Assembly: GCA_963790335.1 (NCBI GenBank)
Contig: CAWBOB010000006.1
Coordinates: 62,001-126,000, forward strand
DNA from: JAOUEA01 sp963790335
Lineage (GTDB): Bacteria; Actinomycetota; UBA4738; HRBIN12
DNA length: 64,000 nt
Direction of reading: 5' to 3'
Numbering within the stretch: the first letter of the stretch is position 1; every line of letters starts with the position of its first letter. Made by a program: the position numbers and the translations under genes. This document shows positions 54,529-63,624 of this stretch, in pieces. Under the pieces are notes generated by a model. That model was not told where the DNA came from and did not search any database. It was given only the letters and a program-made list of their open reading frames with translations.

Positions 54529-56013
54529 ATGCGGAGCAGCGACGCGGATCTGGCGGTCCGTGACGACGGGATCGGGCGGCGAGGAGAAGTGGACCGCCGC
54601 AGCTTCATACGGATGGGCGTGATCGGGACCGCCATGGGGAGCGCCGTCTTGATGGGGCGCGATCGCGAGGCCGGCGCTGCCGCTCTCGCCCGGAGCGTCT
54701 CGACGGTGAGACCGCGAGGAGCTGGACTGGTCGCGGCAGGGGCGGAGCTCGGTCTCCCGGCGGGGTTCAGCTATCACACGTTCGGTGGTTCGGATCGGCG
54801 ATGACCGACGGATACATCACGCCGCCGATCCATGACGGAATGGCTGTGTTCGACATGGGGGGCGGGAAGTTGCGTCTCGTCCGCAACCACGAGCTCGGTG
54901 AAGGGAACGACATTTCCGCAGGTACCTGTCATCGGCGATCCCGCGACCGCGTGGGATCGCAGGGCGCCGGGGTGCACGATCACGCTCGTGCTCGACGCGG
55001 GCACCGCCGAGCTCCTGTCCGACTGGATGAGCGTGAACGGCATGGATCGAACTGCGCCGGCGCGCCAACACCGTGGGGAACTTGGCTCACGTGCGAGGAG
55101 ACGGTCGCGGGACGGGGTAGCGACGGAGCGAGGCGCACGGATACGTGTTCGAGATCGATCCGATGCGCGACGGGTCGCGGCCGACGTCAGCCGCTGCGAG
55201 CGATGGGCAGGTTCCTCCACGAGGCGGCAGCGATCGATCCTGCAACGGCGTCGTGTACCTGACAGAGGACAAAAACCCCGATGGCTTCTACCGGTTCGTC
55301 CCCGACATGCTCGGGCGACCTGCGGTCGGGCACCCTGCAGATGCTGAAGGTGAAGGGGACGACCCGGGTACAACACGACGTCGGTCAGACGGTGGGCCAG
55401 GTGCTCGATGCGAGTGGGTGAAGATCGACAACCCCGACCCCGCGGAAGCCGAAGAGCACCCCGCGGCCGTGTTCAAGCAAGGCCGCGCCAAGGGCGGCGC
55501 CCGGTTCATGGGTGGCGAAGGATGCACCTACCGCGACGGCTCGATCGTGTTCGGGTCGTCCGACGGCGGCGACGCCGGGCTTGGCCAGATCTGGCGTACA
55601 CGCCGACCGGAAGCGGGCAAGCTCGATGAGGAGTGGAGAACTGGAGCTGCTCTTCGAGTCGCAGACCGGACCCAGCTCGACGGTCCCGACAACATCCACG
55701 AGCCCCGGCGGCGGATCGTGATCGCCGAGGACGGCAAGCTGAACAGCAACTTCGTCGTGGCTCTGCTGCCCAACGGCACGATCGTGAACGTGGCGCAGAA
55801 CCTAGTCCCGCTGCAGGGCACTATCATCGATGCGTCGGGCAAGCTCTATGACCCGTACGTGCCCGACGACGGCGCCGCGGCTCCGACGGCCTGGGGTACG
55901 CCGAGTTCGCCGGGCCGAGGTTCAGTCCCGACGGCACGTGGCTCTTCGTGAACATCCAGGTGCCCGGCATCACGTGCGCCATCACGGGTGACTGGGCGAG
56001 CCTCGGTCTGTGA
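54529..56013 (+). CDS. PhoX-type (DUF839) secreted phosphatase
   Basis: About 490 residues. A twin-arginine signal (VDRRSFIRMGVIGTAMGSAV) and PhoX segments in order: LGLPAGFSYHTFGG, TPPIHDGMAVFDMGGGKLRL, VRNHELGEG, WLTCEETVAGRGSDG, NPDGFYRFVPDM, WVKIDNPDPAEAEEHPAAVF, GEGCTYRDGSIVFGSSDGGD, DGPDNIHEPRRRIVIAEDGK and finally FAGPRFSPDGTWLFVNIQVP. PhoX uses Ca and Fe to remove phosphate outside the membrane. At least eight frame changes, the worst-affected gene in the window. ATG 54529 has GGGGGAG five bases upstream. The stop overlaps the aminotransferase start. Confidence 0.8.
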
Positions 56014-57356
56014 CCAGCGAGGATACGAACCGCACATCGCGACGGACCTGCCGCGGGCCGAAGGCCCGCGACGTCCTCGAGCGCCAGTCCGCGGTCTTGT
56101 ACCGCGGGCTGGCCAAGGAGGTCGGGCCGTTCGTCATCCGCCGCAAGAGCGGGTACGAGGTCGAGGACATCGACGGCAACGTGTTCCTCGATTGCATCAG
56201 CGCGATGGCATCGGTTCCCGCAGGAGCGGCCCGCCCCGATATCACCGAGGCGGCCGTCGAGGCGCTCCGTCGATACGGGAACGAGGACACCCATTTCTAT
56301 CCGCACGAGTTCGTGCTGCCCCTCGCCGAGCGGTTGCTGGCGATCGCTCCCGGCTCGCTCGCCCGGGTCGATATCGCCCTCAACGGCACCGAGGCCATCG
56401 AGACATCGGTGCGGTTCATGCGCCGCGCGACGGGACGTCCGATCGTGATCGGCTTCATGGGGGGCTATCACGGGGAAGCCGGCACCGCAGGTGCCATCGG
56501 CGCCGAGACGAGCGATCTCTCGTTCGGCTATCGAGCCCTGATGCCGGGCTTCGTGCACGTGCCGTACCCGAACGCCTACCGCACGCCCTTCACCGCTCGC
56601 CCCGGCGGCACGGGCGACGGCACCGTGGACTTCATCCGTGATCACCTGCTGCATCACTCCGTGGACCCGCGCGAGGTGGCGGGGTTGGTGATCGAGCCGG
56701 TCATGGGATCTGGCGGCTGTGTCGCCCCTCCCGAGTCGTTCTGGCCGGCCCTCGCCGACCTCTGCCGTGAGTTCGACTTCCTGCTCTGCGCCGACGAGGT
56801 GAAGACCGGGTTCGGTCGTGCGGGCACGATGTTCGCGGTCGAACGGTTCGGGGTCGAGCCGGACCTGATGGCGCTCGGCAAGTCGATGGGTGGCGGGGTC
56901 ATGCCGATCGGGGCGGTGCTCGGCACCGAGGCGTCGATGGATTTCGACGATGTCTCGACCGGCTCGACCTGGTCGTGGCTCCCCGCGGCGTGTGCGGCGG
57001 CGCTCGCGACGCTCGACGTGTTCGAGCGAGAACCGGTACTCGAGAACGTCATGGCCCTGGAGGCCGCCGGCATCGACGGGCTGCGTGCCCTGATGGATCG
57101 TCACGACGGGATCGGCGACGTTCGAGCCGTGGGCTGCTTCATGGCCATCGAGTTCGTGCGCGACCGGACGACGAAGGCGCGTGATCCCGAGTTGCAGGAT
57201 CGGGTGGCATGGGCCTGCTTGCGTCGCGGACTGCTGATCGACGCGTCGACGACCTCGCTCAACATCCAGCCGTCGCTCACGATGCCCGTCGGCGTCATGC
57301 GCGATGTGCTCAGCATCATCGAGGACGCGATCACCGAGGCCACCTCGGCCTCGTGA
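56010..57356 (+). CDS. Class III PLP-dependent aminotransferase
   Basis: 448 residues of the GABA/ornithine/glutamate-semialdehyde aminotransferase class. YEVEDIDGNVFLDCISAMAS, IALNGTEAIETSVRFMRRAT, GFMGGYHGEAGTAGAIG, AGLVIEPVMGSGGCVAPPES, LLCADEVKTGFGRAGTMFAV (PLP Asp) and LMALGKSMGGGVMPIGAVLG (PLP lysine). Substrate unclear; omega-amino acids and GABA are typical. GTG 56010 overlaps the PhoX stop, and its own stop overlaps the M20 gene, so these are one transcription unit. Frame intact. Confidence 0.88.
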   Translation: MTSEDTNRTSRRTCRGPKARDVLERQSAVLYRGLAKEVGPFVIRRKSGYEVEDIDGNVFLDCISAMASVPAGAARPDITEAAVEALRRYGNEDTHFYPHEFVLPLAERLLAIAPGSLARVDIALNGTEAIETSVRFMRRATGRPIVIGFMGGYHGEAGTAGAIGAETSDLSFGYRALMPGFVHVPYPNAYRTPFTARPGGTGDGTVDFIRDHLLHHSVDPREVAGLVIEPVMGSGGCVAPPESFWPALADLCREFDFLLCADEVKTGFGRAGTMFAVERFGVEPDLMALGKSMGGGVMPIGAVLGTEASMDFDDVSTGSTWSWLPAACAAALATLDVFEREPVLENVMALEAAGIDGLRALMDRHDGIGDVRAVGCFMAIEFVRDRTTKARDPELQDRVAWACLRRGLLIDASTTSLNIQPSLTMPVGVMRDVLSIIEDAITEATSAS

Positions 57357-58452
57357 ACGACGCCGACGCTCGAGCCTGGGCCGGTCGCGAGCTGCTCGAC
57401 CTGGTGGGGATCCCATCACCGTCAGCCTCGGAGCACGACGCCGTCGGCCACCTCGAGCGACGCTGCTCGTCGTGGGGCCTGCCGGTCCGGCGCATGCCCG
57501 TCGAGGGTGCCGCGGATGATCTCGTGATCGGCTGGTCAGAGCACCCGACGCTGATGCTCACGGCACACATCGATACCGTCACCCCCACCTGGGATTGGGA
57601 AGCCGCTCTCGAGGGCGGTGTCGTGCGCGGTCTCGGGGCCTGCGACTGCAAGGGGTCGCTGGTCGCCTTCGCGTTGGGGCTCCTGCTGGCGTGTGAGCGC
57701 GGTGTCGATCTCGAGACGGCGCCTGTCGCGTCTAGGTGTGTGCGTCGACGAGGAGCTGTTCGGACGCGGTTCGATCGTCATGGCGAACGCGCTGCGCCCC
57801 CGCTTCGTGATCGCGGGCGAACCCAGCGGGCTCGAGATCGGCGTGGCCGAGGCAGGGTTCGTCGACGCGATCTGTGCGGTCCGCGGCGTATCCGCGCACG
57901 GCTCGTTCCCCGAGCGTGGAGACAACGCCATCGAGAAGGCCGCCCGTCTGCTGCTGGCGGTGCACGACGAAGCGTTCACGCGCCTCGAACACCACCTGCT
58001 CGGTCGCAACCACCCCGGCACGCTGTGGATCGAAGGCGGGGGCGAGCTGCACGTCGTCCCGGATCGAGCGCGGGTGAGGATCGAGATCCGGGTGGTGCCC
58101 GGTGGGCCGTCCGCCCTCGAGATCGAGTCTCGGCTCCGAGCGCTCGCAGCGGAACACGACGCCGACGTCGAGCTGGTCGAGGAGAGCGTCGAGCCGTTCG
58201 AGACCGATCGAGAGGGTCCGCTGGTTGCGGCGCTGCTCGCCGCCGGCCATGGGATCCGGGCCGAGCCCGCACAATTGATCGGCGTGCCGGCGTGGACCGA
58301 TGCGCACAACTTCGTCGACCTCGCAGGTTCGCACGCAGTGGTCTGGGGGCCCGGCGACTTCGGACGGGCGCACGACCCGGATGAGGAGATCGACATCGGC
58401 GACGTAGTCATGGCTGCGCGAGTCGTCGAAGCGCTCCTCGCCGGCGCCGGCG
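57353..58452 (+). CDS. M20-family metallopeptidase/amidohydrolase
   Basis: About 365 residues. HIDTV in LMLTAHIDTVTPTWDWEAAL (metal His and Asp), GLGACDCKGSLVAFALGLLL (bridging Asp), CVDEELFGRGSIVMAN (catalytic Glu pair), FVIAGEPSGLEIGVAEAGFV and the late His in GVPAWTDAHNFVDLAGSHAV. The dimerisation part carries GVSAHGSFPERGDNAIEKAA. Hydrolyses an amide such as an N-acyl amino acid. GTG 57353 overlaps the aminotransferase stop. One frame change near 57725. In the second frame the protein runs without a stop into the SMP-30 domain; the boundary here (near 58452) is approximate. Confidence 0.83.
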
Positions 58453-59315
58453 GGTGGCTCGGATCGATCCCGCTCGACGCCTTCGACGAGCTCGCGGGCG
58501 GACTCAACCATCCCGAAGGCGTCGCGTGGAACCCGGTCGATGGCGTGGTGTACGCCGGGGGCGAAGGGGGCGAGATCTACGCGGTGACGCTCGATGGCGA
58601 AGTGGCCCAGGTCGGGTCGAGTGGAGGATCCATGCTCGGCATCGTGGTGGACGGACGTGGTGCCGTGTACGCATGCGATGCCGGCGTGGGCGAGATCGCG
58701 CGCTGGGACCCGTCGACCGGCTCGGTCACGACGCATGCGCGGGGCGTCGGAGGTGAAGGCATGGACTGCCCGAACGTCGCGACGTTCGGGCCAGACGGCA
58801 TGCTCTACGTCACCTGTTCCGGGGAGAAGGGTCGACCTGAGATCGTTCGCGTGTCACCGGGCGGTGGCAACGCCGAACGATGGAGTGCTGCGGTCCCTCT
58901 GTACCCGAACGGTGCGCTCGTGACGCCGGACGGCGGCGCCCTCGTCGTGGTCGAGGCGCAGGCCCAGCGCGTGGTCCGCGTTCCGATCCTAGAGACGGGC
59001 GCCGCTGGCGACCCGGTCGTGATCGCCGAGATCCCCGACACCGACCCCGACGGCATCGCGCTGGACGCCTCGGGTTGCTACTGGGTGACGCTGTACCGGC
59101 CCGATGGCCTGCTGAGGATCGACCCCACGGGTGCCGTCGAGGTCATGGTCGACGACCACCTTGCTTCGACGTTCGATGCGCCCACGAACCTGGCCTGGGT
59201 GGGGGAGTCGCTCGACCGGGTCGTGCTCGCGAATGTCGGTGACACGTTCCTGTCGGTCGGCGACGTTGGTGTGGCGGGCCAGGCGCTGCACTACCCCGAC
59301 GTCGATCGGGTCTAG
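58453..59315 (+). CDS. SMP-30/gluconolactonase-like beta-propeller
   Basis: About 287 residues of a six-bladed propeller: LNHPEGVAWNPVDGVVYAGG (first metal-ligand Glu), GGSMLGIVVDGRGAVYACDA, MDCPNVATFGPDGMLYVTCS (Asn ligand), YPNGALVTPDGGALVVVEAQ, IPDTDPDGIALDASGCYWVT and TNLAWVGESLDRVVLANVGD. The family hydrolyses lactones using Ca or Zn. There is no stop or clear start between it and the M20 part, so it may be a fused two-domain enzyme. Ends 20 bases before the grd promoter. Confidence 0.75.
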
Positions 59316-59335
59316 CTGGTGACCGTCATCAGCGG

Positions 59336-59341
59336 TAGACT
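59336..59341 (+). promoter_or_regulatory. -10 box (TAGACT) of the grd cluster
   Basis: TANNNT hexamer 8 nt before the TTG start of the component B alpha gene. The palindrome TGTCGACA (59341-59348) fills the gap between -10 and start codon. This supports the TTG start as a leaderless mRNA. Confidence 0.55.
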
Positions 59342-59349
59342 GTCGACAC

Positions 59350-60607
59350 TTGGAATCCACGCTCGCTGATCTCGAGATCGCGACGTTCGCGGTCGACGAG
59401 GTCGTCGAGGGGACCCAGACAGGGTGGAGCGCCGGTCGTCTGACCGTGGCGCTACCGCAGCTCGCGGTCGGGGCCGGGGAACCGGCGCTGGCGGAGGCCA
59501 CGGTCGAGGTCGTCCGTCCCGGCGACGCCGTCCGCATCTCGAACGTCCTCGATGTCGTGCTGCCCTGCGTCAAGGTCGACGATCCGAACTCGACCTTCTC
59601 CGGCGGGTTGGGAACGCCCATCGCACGTGCCACCGGTCGCACCCACCGTCTCGGCAGTGTCGCGGTGCTCAGTTGCTGTGACTGGGTCGCGCGGCGGCTA
59701 CGTACGACCCGATGAGATCCCCGACTCGTTCGTCGACATGAGCGGTCCCGGTGCCGACCGGAGCCCGTTCGGCTCGACGGCCAACCTGGTGCTGCGGTTC
59801 GTGCCCGCACACGCCGCTCCCGTGGGCGAGGTCGATGCCGCGATCCGCCGCGAGACGCTTCGGGTCGCTCGAGACCTTGCCGTCACGACGTCGAACCAGG
59901 ATCCCTCCGATATCGAGACGTACGCCTGGCCCCCTGCGGCCGCCGACGTGTCGCTTCCCGGTGTCGCCGTGATCCTGCAGGTGGCATCGGAAGGCCCGCT
60001 CGCCGACACCTTCTGGCACGGGGAGCCGCTCCGGGACCTCGAGCCCATGGCTCTCGACCCGCGCGACGTCTTGGACGGGGCGATCACGAACGGGGCATAT
60101 GACTGGCCCGCGGTCCGTAACGTGACCGCCGCCTACCAGGACAGCGCACTGGTCCGGGCGCTGTTCTCGGCGCACGGGAAACGGTTGCGGTTCGCCGGCG
60201 TGATCATGGCGCTCGGCTACCTCGACACCGCCGATCAGAAGCAGCGCTCGGCGGTGGCATCGGCGACTCGAGCATCCGAGCTCGGCGCCGACGGTGTGAT
60301 CTGCACGACGTTCTCGTCCGGGAACTCGCACACCGACACGATGCTGACCGTTCGGGCCTGCGAACAGCGCGGCATCGGCACGGTGGCGCTGGTGTGCGAG
60401 ACGAACGGAGGACTCACCGACCATGTGCCCGAGGCGGATAGCTTGATCAGCACCGGGAACGAGGACGAGCTCGTCGATCCGTGGATCCCCGATCGCGTCG
60501 TGGGCGGCGAGGGCCCGGCGCGCTCGGGTGAGTCCGTGCCGACATGGGCCTACGTCGGCGCGTGCTCGCAGATGGGCGAGACCGCATGGACGACGGTGCC
60601 CCGATGA
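59350..60607 (+). CDS. Glycine/sarcosine/betaine reductase component B, alpha subunit (GrdE/GrdG/GrdI family)
   Basis: About 418 residues. The family precursor is cut at a Cys to make a pyruvoyl group that binds the substrate amine. VVRPGDAVRISNVLDVVLPC, VKVDDPNSTFSGGLGTPIAR, GRTHRLGSVAVLSCCDW, then after a frame change near 59685 DMSGPGADRSPFGSTANLVL and VGEVDAAIRRETLRVARDLA. The second half holds KRLRFAGVIMALGYLDTADQ, GVICTTFSSGNSHTDTMLTV, ACEQRGIGTVALVCE and DHVPEADSLISTGNEDELVD, all family features. TTG start at 59350. The stop overlaps grdB. I cannot tell whether the substrate is glycine, sarcosine or betaine. Confidence 0.82.
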
Positions 60608-61895
60608 CGATCGTGCACTACCTGAACCAGTTCTTCGCCGGACTCGGTGGTGAGGAAGCCGCCGGCCACGAACCGGTGAAGCTGGGTGGCCCGATGGGAC
60701 CCGGACGCGCGTTCGCGGCTGCGGGTGCGGCTCCCGACGTCACGCTCGCATGCGGCGACGACCATTTCGGAGAGCATGAGTCCGAGGCTCTCGCCAGGTT
60801 GATCGGCTGGCTCGACGAGGTGCAGCCCGACGTGCTGATCTGCGGACCGTCGTTCGGCTCGGGTCGCTACGGGTACGCCTGTGGCGTGCTCGCGCGTGAG
60901 GCAGGGCGCCGCGGGATCCCCGTCGTCGCCGCGATGACGCCGGATTCGCCGGGCGTGATGGCAGCCGAGGGCGCCGCCTACATCGTGCCCACCGGGCCGA
61001 ACGTCGCAGGCATGACGACGGTGGTGCCGGTCGTCGCCGGGTTGGCGTTGCGACTCGCGGCCGGAGAGGCGCTGGGTGATCCCGATGAGGAGGGATACCT
61101 CCCGCGGGGTCTCCGGTCGATGGTTCGCGCCGAGCACTCGGGAGCCCAGCGCGCGATCGATCACCTCCTCGCCAAGCTCGGCGGCGAGGTGCGCACGGAG
61201 GTTGCGCCGACGGGGGATCGAGTCTCGCCTGCCTCTGCGGTGACCGACCTCACCGCCGTGCGGCTCGCATTGGTCACCGAGGCTGGGTGCGTGCCACTCG
61301 GCAATCCCGATCGGCTTCCGACTCGACGCGCCAGCGTGTGGCTCAAGTATCCGATCGCGGAAGCGAGCTCCTTGAGCCCCGACGAGTACGGATCGGTGCA
61401 CGCAGGGTTCGACACGACGACGGCGAACGCCGACCCCAACCGGTTGCTGCCGCTCGACGCGGCGCGCGAGCTCGAGCGTGAGGGAGCCTTCGGCGCACTG
61501 CACGATGTGTTCTACACGACCTCGGGTGTCGACACACCGGTCGCCACGGCCGCCAGGTTCGGGCAGGAGATCGCCGCGGAGCTCCTCGCATGCCAAGGTC
61601 GGGGCCGTGATCCTCACCGGCACCTGAGGCACAGGCACGCGTTGCGGGGCAACGCTGGCGAAGGAGTTCGAGCGGGAAGGGATCGCGACGGTGTTCGTGA
61701 CGGCGTTGCCGACGATCGCGCGGATGGTAGGGACGAACCGCATCCTGCGAGGGGTGGCGATCACCCACCCCACGGGCGATCCGTCGCTCGCGGTCGGCGA
61801 CTGAGCTCGCATTGCGTCGCAGCATCGTCGCCCGGGCTCTGGAGATGCTTGCCACCGAGGTCGAGCCCACGACGATCTGGGAGCTGGCCCCGTGA
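60604..61895 (+). CDS. grdB: Glycine/sarcosine/betaine reductase component B, beta subunit; selenoprotein
   Basis: About 431 residues, the selenocysteine subunit of component B. MTIVHYLNQFFAGLGGEEAA, PDVTLACGDDHFGEHESEAL, LICGPSFGSGRYGYACGVLA and MTPDSPGVMAAEGAAYIVPT are family features. Near the C-terminus VGAVILTGT-U-GTGTRCGATLAKE has an in-frame TGA (61625-61627) exactly where GrdB, GrdF and GrdH carry Sec; then ALPTIARMVGTNRILRGVAI and THPTGDPSLAVGDE. Frame changes near 61593 (two bases lost) and 61805 (one extra T). ATG 60604 overlaps the alpha-subunit stop; the stop overlaps grdC. grdB is used at family level; grdF or grdH is equally possible. Confidence 0.85.
61625..61655 (+). promoter_or_regulatory. 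UGA selenocysteine codon and SECIS-like hairpin of grdB
   Basis: TGA at 61625-61627; 11 nt after it comes a perfect hairpin, stem GCGTTGC/GCAACGC with loop GGG (61639-61655). Bacterial SECIS elements sit just after the UGA with a G-rich apical loop that SelB reads, and this fits. Confidence 0.75.
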
Positions 61896-63212
61896 GCCTG
61901 ACACGCCGTGCGGCGGTCACGTCGGCCTGGTTCGTGTTGGAGCACGTGCCCGACCTCGTGCGCTTCGGATCGAAACCGGCGCGGGAGCCGCATCGGCTCG
62001 ATGCACTGACGGCGTCATTGCGGAGCTACGAGGACGCGGTCGCATACCCGCCGAACCAGGTCTTCATCGGCAACGTCGCACCCGCCGACCTGTGGCAGCG
62101 ACCCCGCGAGTGGTGGCGCCATCCCATCGAAGGGGCATCGCCAGCCGGAGCTACCGGCGACGTGATGGATCAGGACCGGTTCTACGAGCTGCTCGCCGAC
62201 GTGGACCGGTTCGACCTCGTGCGGATGGGCGCCGTGCCCGAGCCTGGTCAGCTCGCGTTGTTCCGAGGCAACGAGGTCGTGGGCGCGGTCGCCGGCGATC
62301 ACGAGCAGGATGCATCGCTCAGGCGCCGACGTCCTGCTCGAGAACCTCTCGATCAAGGCGAGCGGCGTGCACGCGTTGCGGCAACTGCTGGCAGGCACGT
62401 CGGTCGATCCCGCGTCGATCACCCATGCGATCGGCTGTGGTGAGGAAGCCGTGGGCGACCGCTACCAGCGCGGAGGTGGGAACCTCGCGAAGGCGATCGC
62501 CGAGGAGTGCGGCCTGTCGCGCGCCAGCGCCGTCGACGTGAAGTCGTTCTGTGCGGCGCCGGTCCACGCCCTCGTGATCGCCGCCGCGCTGATCGAAGCC
62601 GGCATCGAGGAACGGGTCGTCGTGGTGGCAGGAGGTTCGCTCGGCAAGCTCGGCATGAAGTTCGAAGGTGCCCTCGCCAAGGGCTTCCCGGTGCTCGAAG
62701 ACGTGCTCGCCGGCATGGCCGTGCTGCTGGAACCGGCCGACGGATCGAACGGGCCGGTCGTGCGTGCCGACGCGATCGGGCGCATGCCGGTCGAGGCTGG
62801 CGCTGCACCGCAAGCGCAGCTCGAGGCGCTCGTCGGATCGCCGCTCGACGCGCTCGGTCTTGCGATCACCGACGTCGAGACCTACGCGACCGAGATCCAC
62901 AACCCGGAGATCACCGAGCCTCAGGGCGGTGGCGACGTCGCCGACCGCAACTACAAGATGCTCGCGGGGCTCGGCGTGGTGCGCGGCGAGCTCGAACGCT
63001 CCGACATCGCCGGTTTCGCGCGCGCTCACGGCCTTCCCGGCTTCTCGCCGACGCAGGGGCACATCGCGAGCGCGGTCCCGTGGCTTCCCCACGCGCTCAC
63101 GCGCATGCGTGCCGGCGACCTGCACCGAACGATGTTGATCGCGAAGGGTTCGCTGTTCCTCGGCCGGCTCACCAAGCTGTGGGACGGCGTGTCCGTGACG
63201 CTCGAGACCTGA
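61892..63212 (+). CDS. grdC: Glycine reductase component C, beta subunit GrdC
   Basis: About 440 residues, KAS III-like fold; with GrdD it converts the Se-carboxymethyl group of GrdA to acetyl phosphate. WFVLEHVPDLVRFGSKPARE, LRSYEDAVAYPPNQVFIGNV, GDVMDQDRFYELLADVDRFD, then after a frame change near 62300 ASGVHALRQLLAGTSVDPAS, IGCGEEAVGDRYQRGGGNLA, VKSFCAAPVHALVIAAALIE, VVVAGGSLGKLGMKFEGALA and GFSPTQGHIASAVPWLPHAL, ending IAKGSLFLGRLTKLWDGVSV. GTG 61892 overlaps grdB's stop. grdD is presumably beyond the window. Confidence 0.92.
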
Positions 63213-63237
63213 TCGTGCCGAGCCCGAAAGGAGACCG

Positions 63238-63618
63238 ATGATCGATGCCACCGTCGAGACGTTCGACGACCTGATCCGCGAGGGCGAGGTGCTCGTGGAC
63301 ATCTGGGGACCCCAGTGCCAGCCCTGCCTTGCCCTGATGCCGGCGGTCGAAGCGCTCGCCGAGACCTACGCCGACCGTGTGCGCTTCGTGAAGGTGAACG
63401 CCCCCGAGCAGCGGAAGATCTGCCGCGACCTGCGGGTCGCCGGCCTTCCCGCGTACCTGACGATGCGTGACGGCGTCGAAGTCGAGCGGCTCACGAGCAA
63501 CGGTACGACGCCCGAGCAGATCGAACAGGCGATCGTGCGCCTGATGAGCGGCGCGCCCGCGGTCGGCCCGCCGGTTCCGGAACACCTGCTCGAGCAGGCG
63601 CGTGTCGAGGGGAGGTGA
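63238..63618 (+). CDS. Thioredoxin of the grd cluster
   Basis: 126 residues. Redox motif CQPC in VDIWGPQCQPCLALMPAVEA, where ordinary thioredoxins have WCGPC; cis-Pro in LRVAGLPAYLTMRDG. In known grd clusters a dedicated thioredoxin with a changed motif passes electrons from thioredoxin reductase to the selenoproteins. It lies between grdC and grdA. ATG 63238 follows AAAGGAG. No thioredoxin reductase is in the window. Frame intact. Confidence 0.9.
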   Translation: MIDATVETFDDLIREGEVLVDIWGPQCQPCLALMPAVEALAETYADRVRFVKVNAPEQRKICRDLRVAGLPAYLTMRDGVEVERLTSNGTTPEQIEQAIVRLMSGAPAVGPPVPEHLLEQARVEGR

Positions 63619-63624
63619 GGAGAC

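Noticed and set aside
54496..56013. Many short ORFs in the PhoX region as separate small genes
   Set aside because: They are consecutive pieces of one PhoX protein in changing frames, with family motifs in the right order.
61800..61810. TGA after VGD in grdB as a second selenocysteine or the true stop
   Set aside because: The family C-terminus continues one base over (ELALRRSIVARALEMLATEV) to 61895, so an extra T is the simpler explanation.
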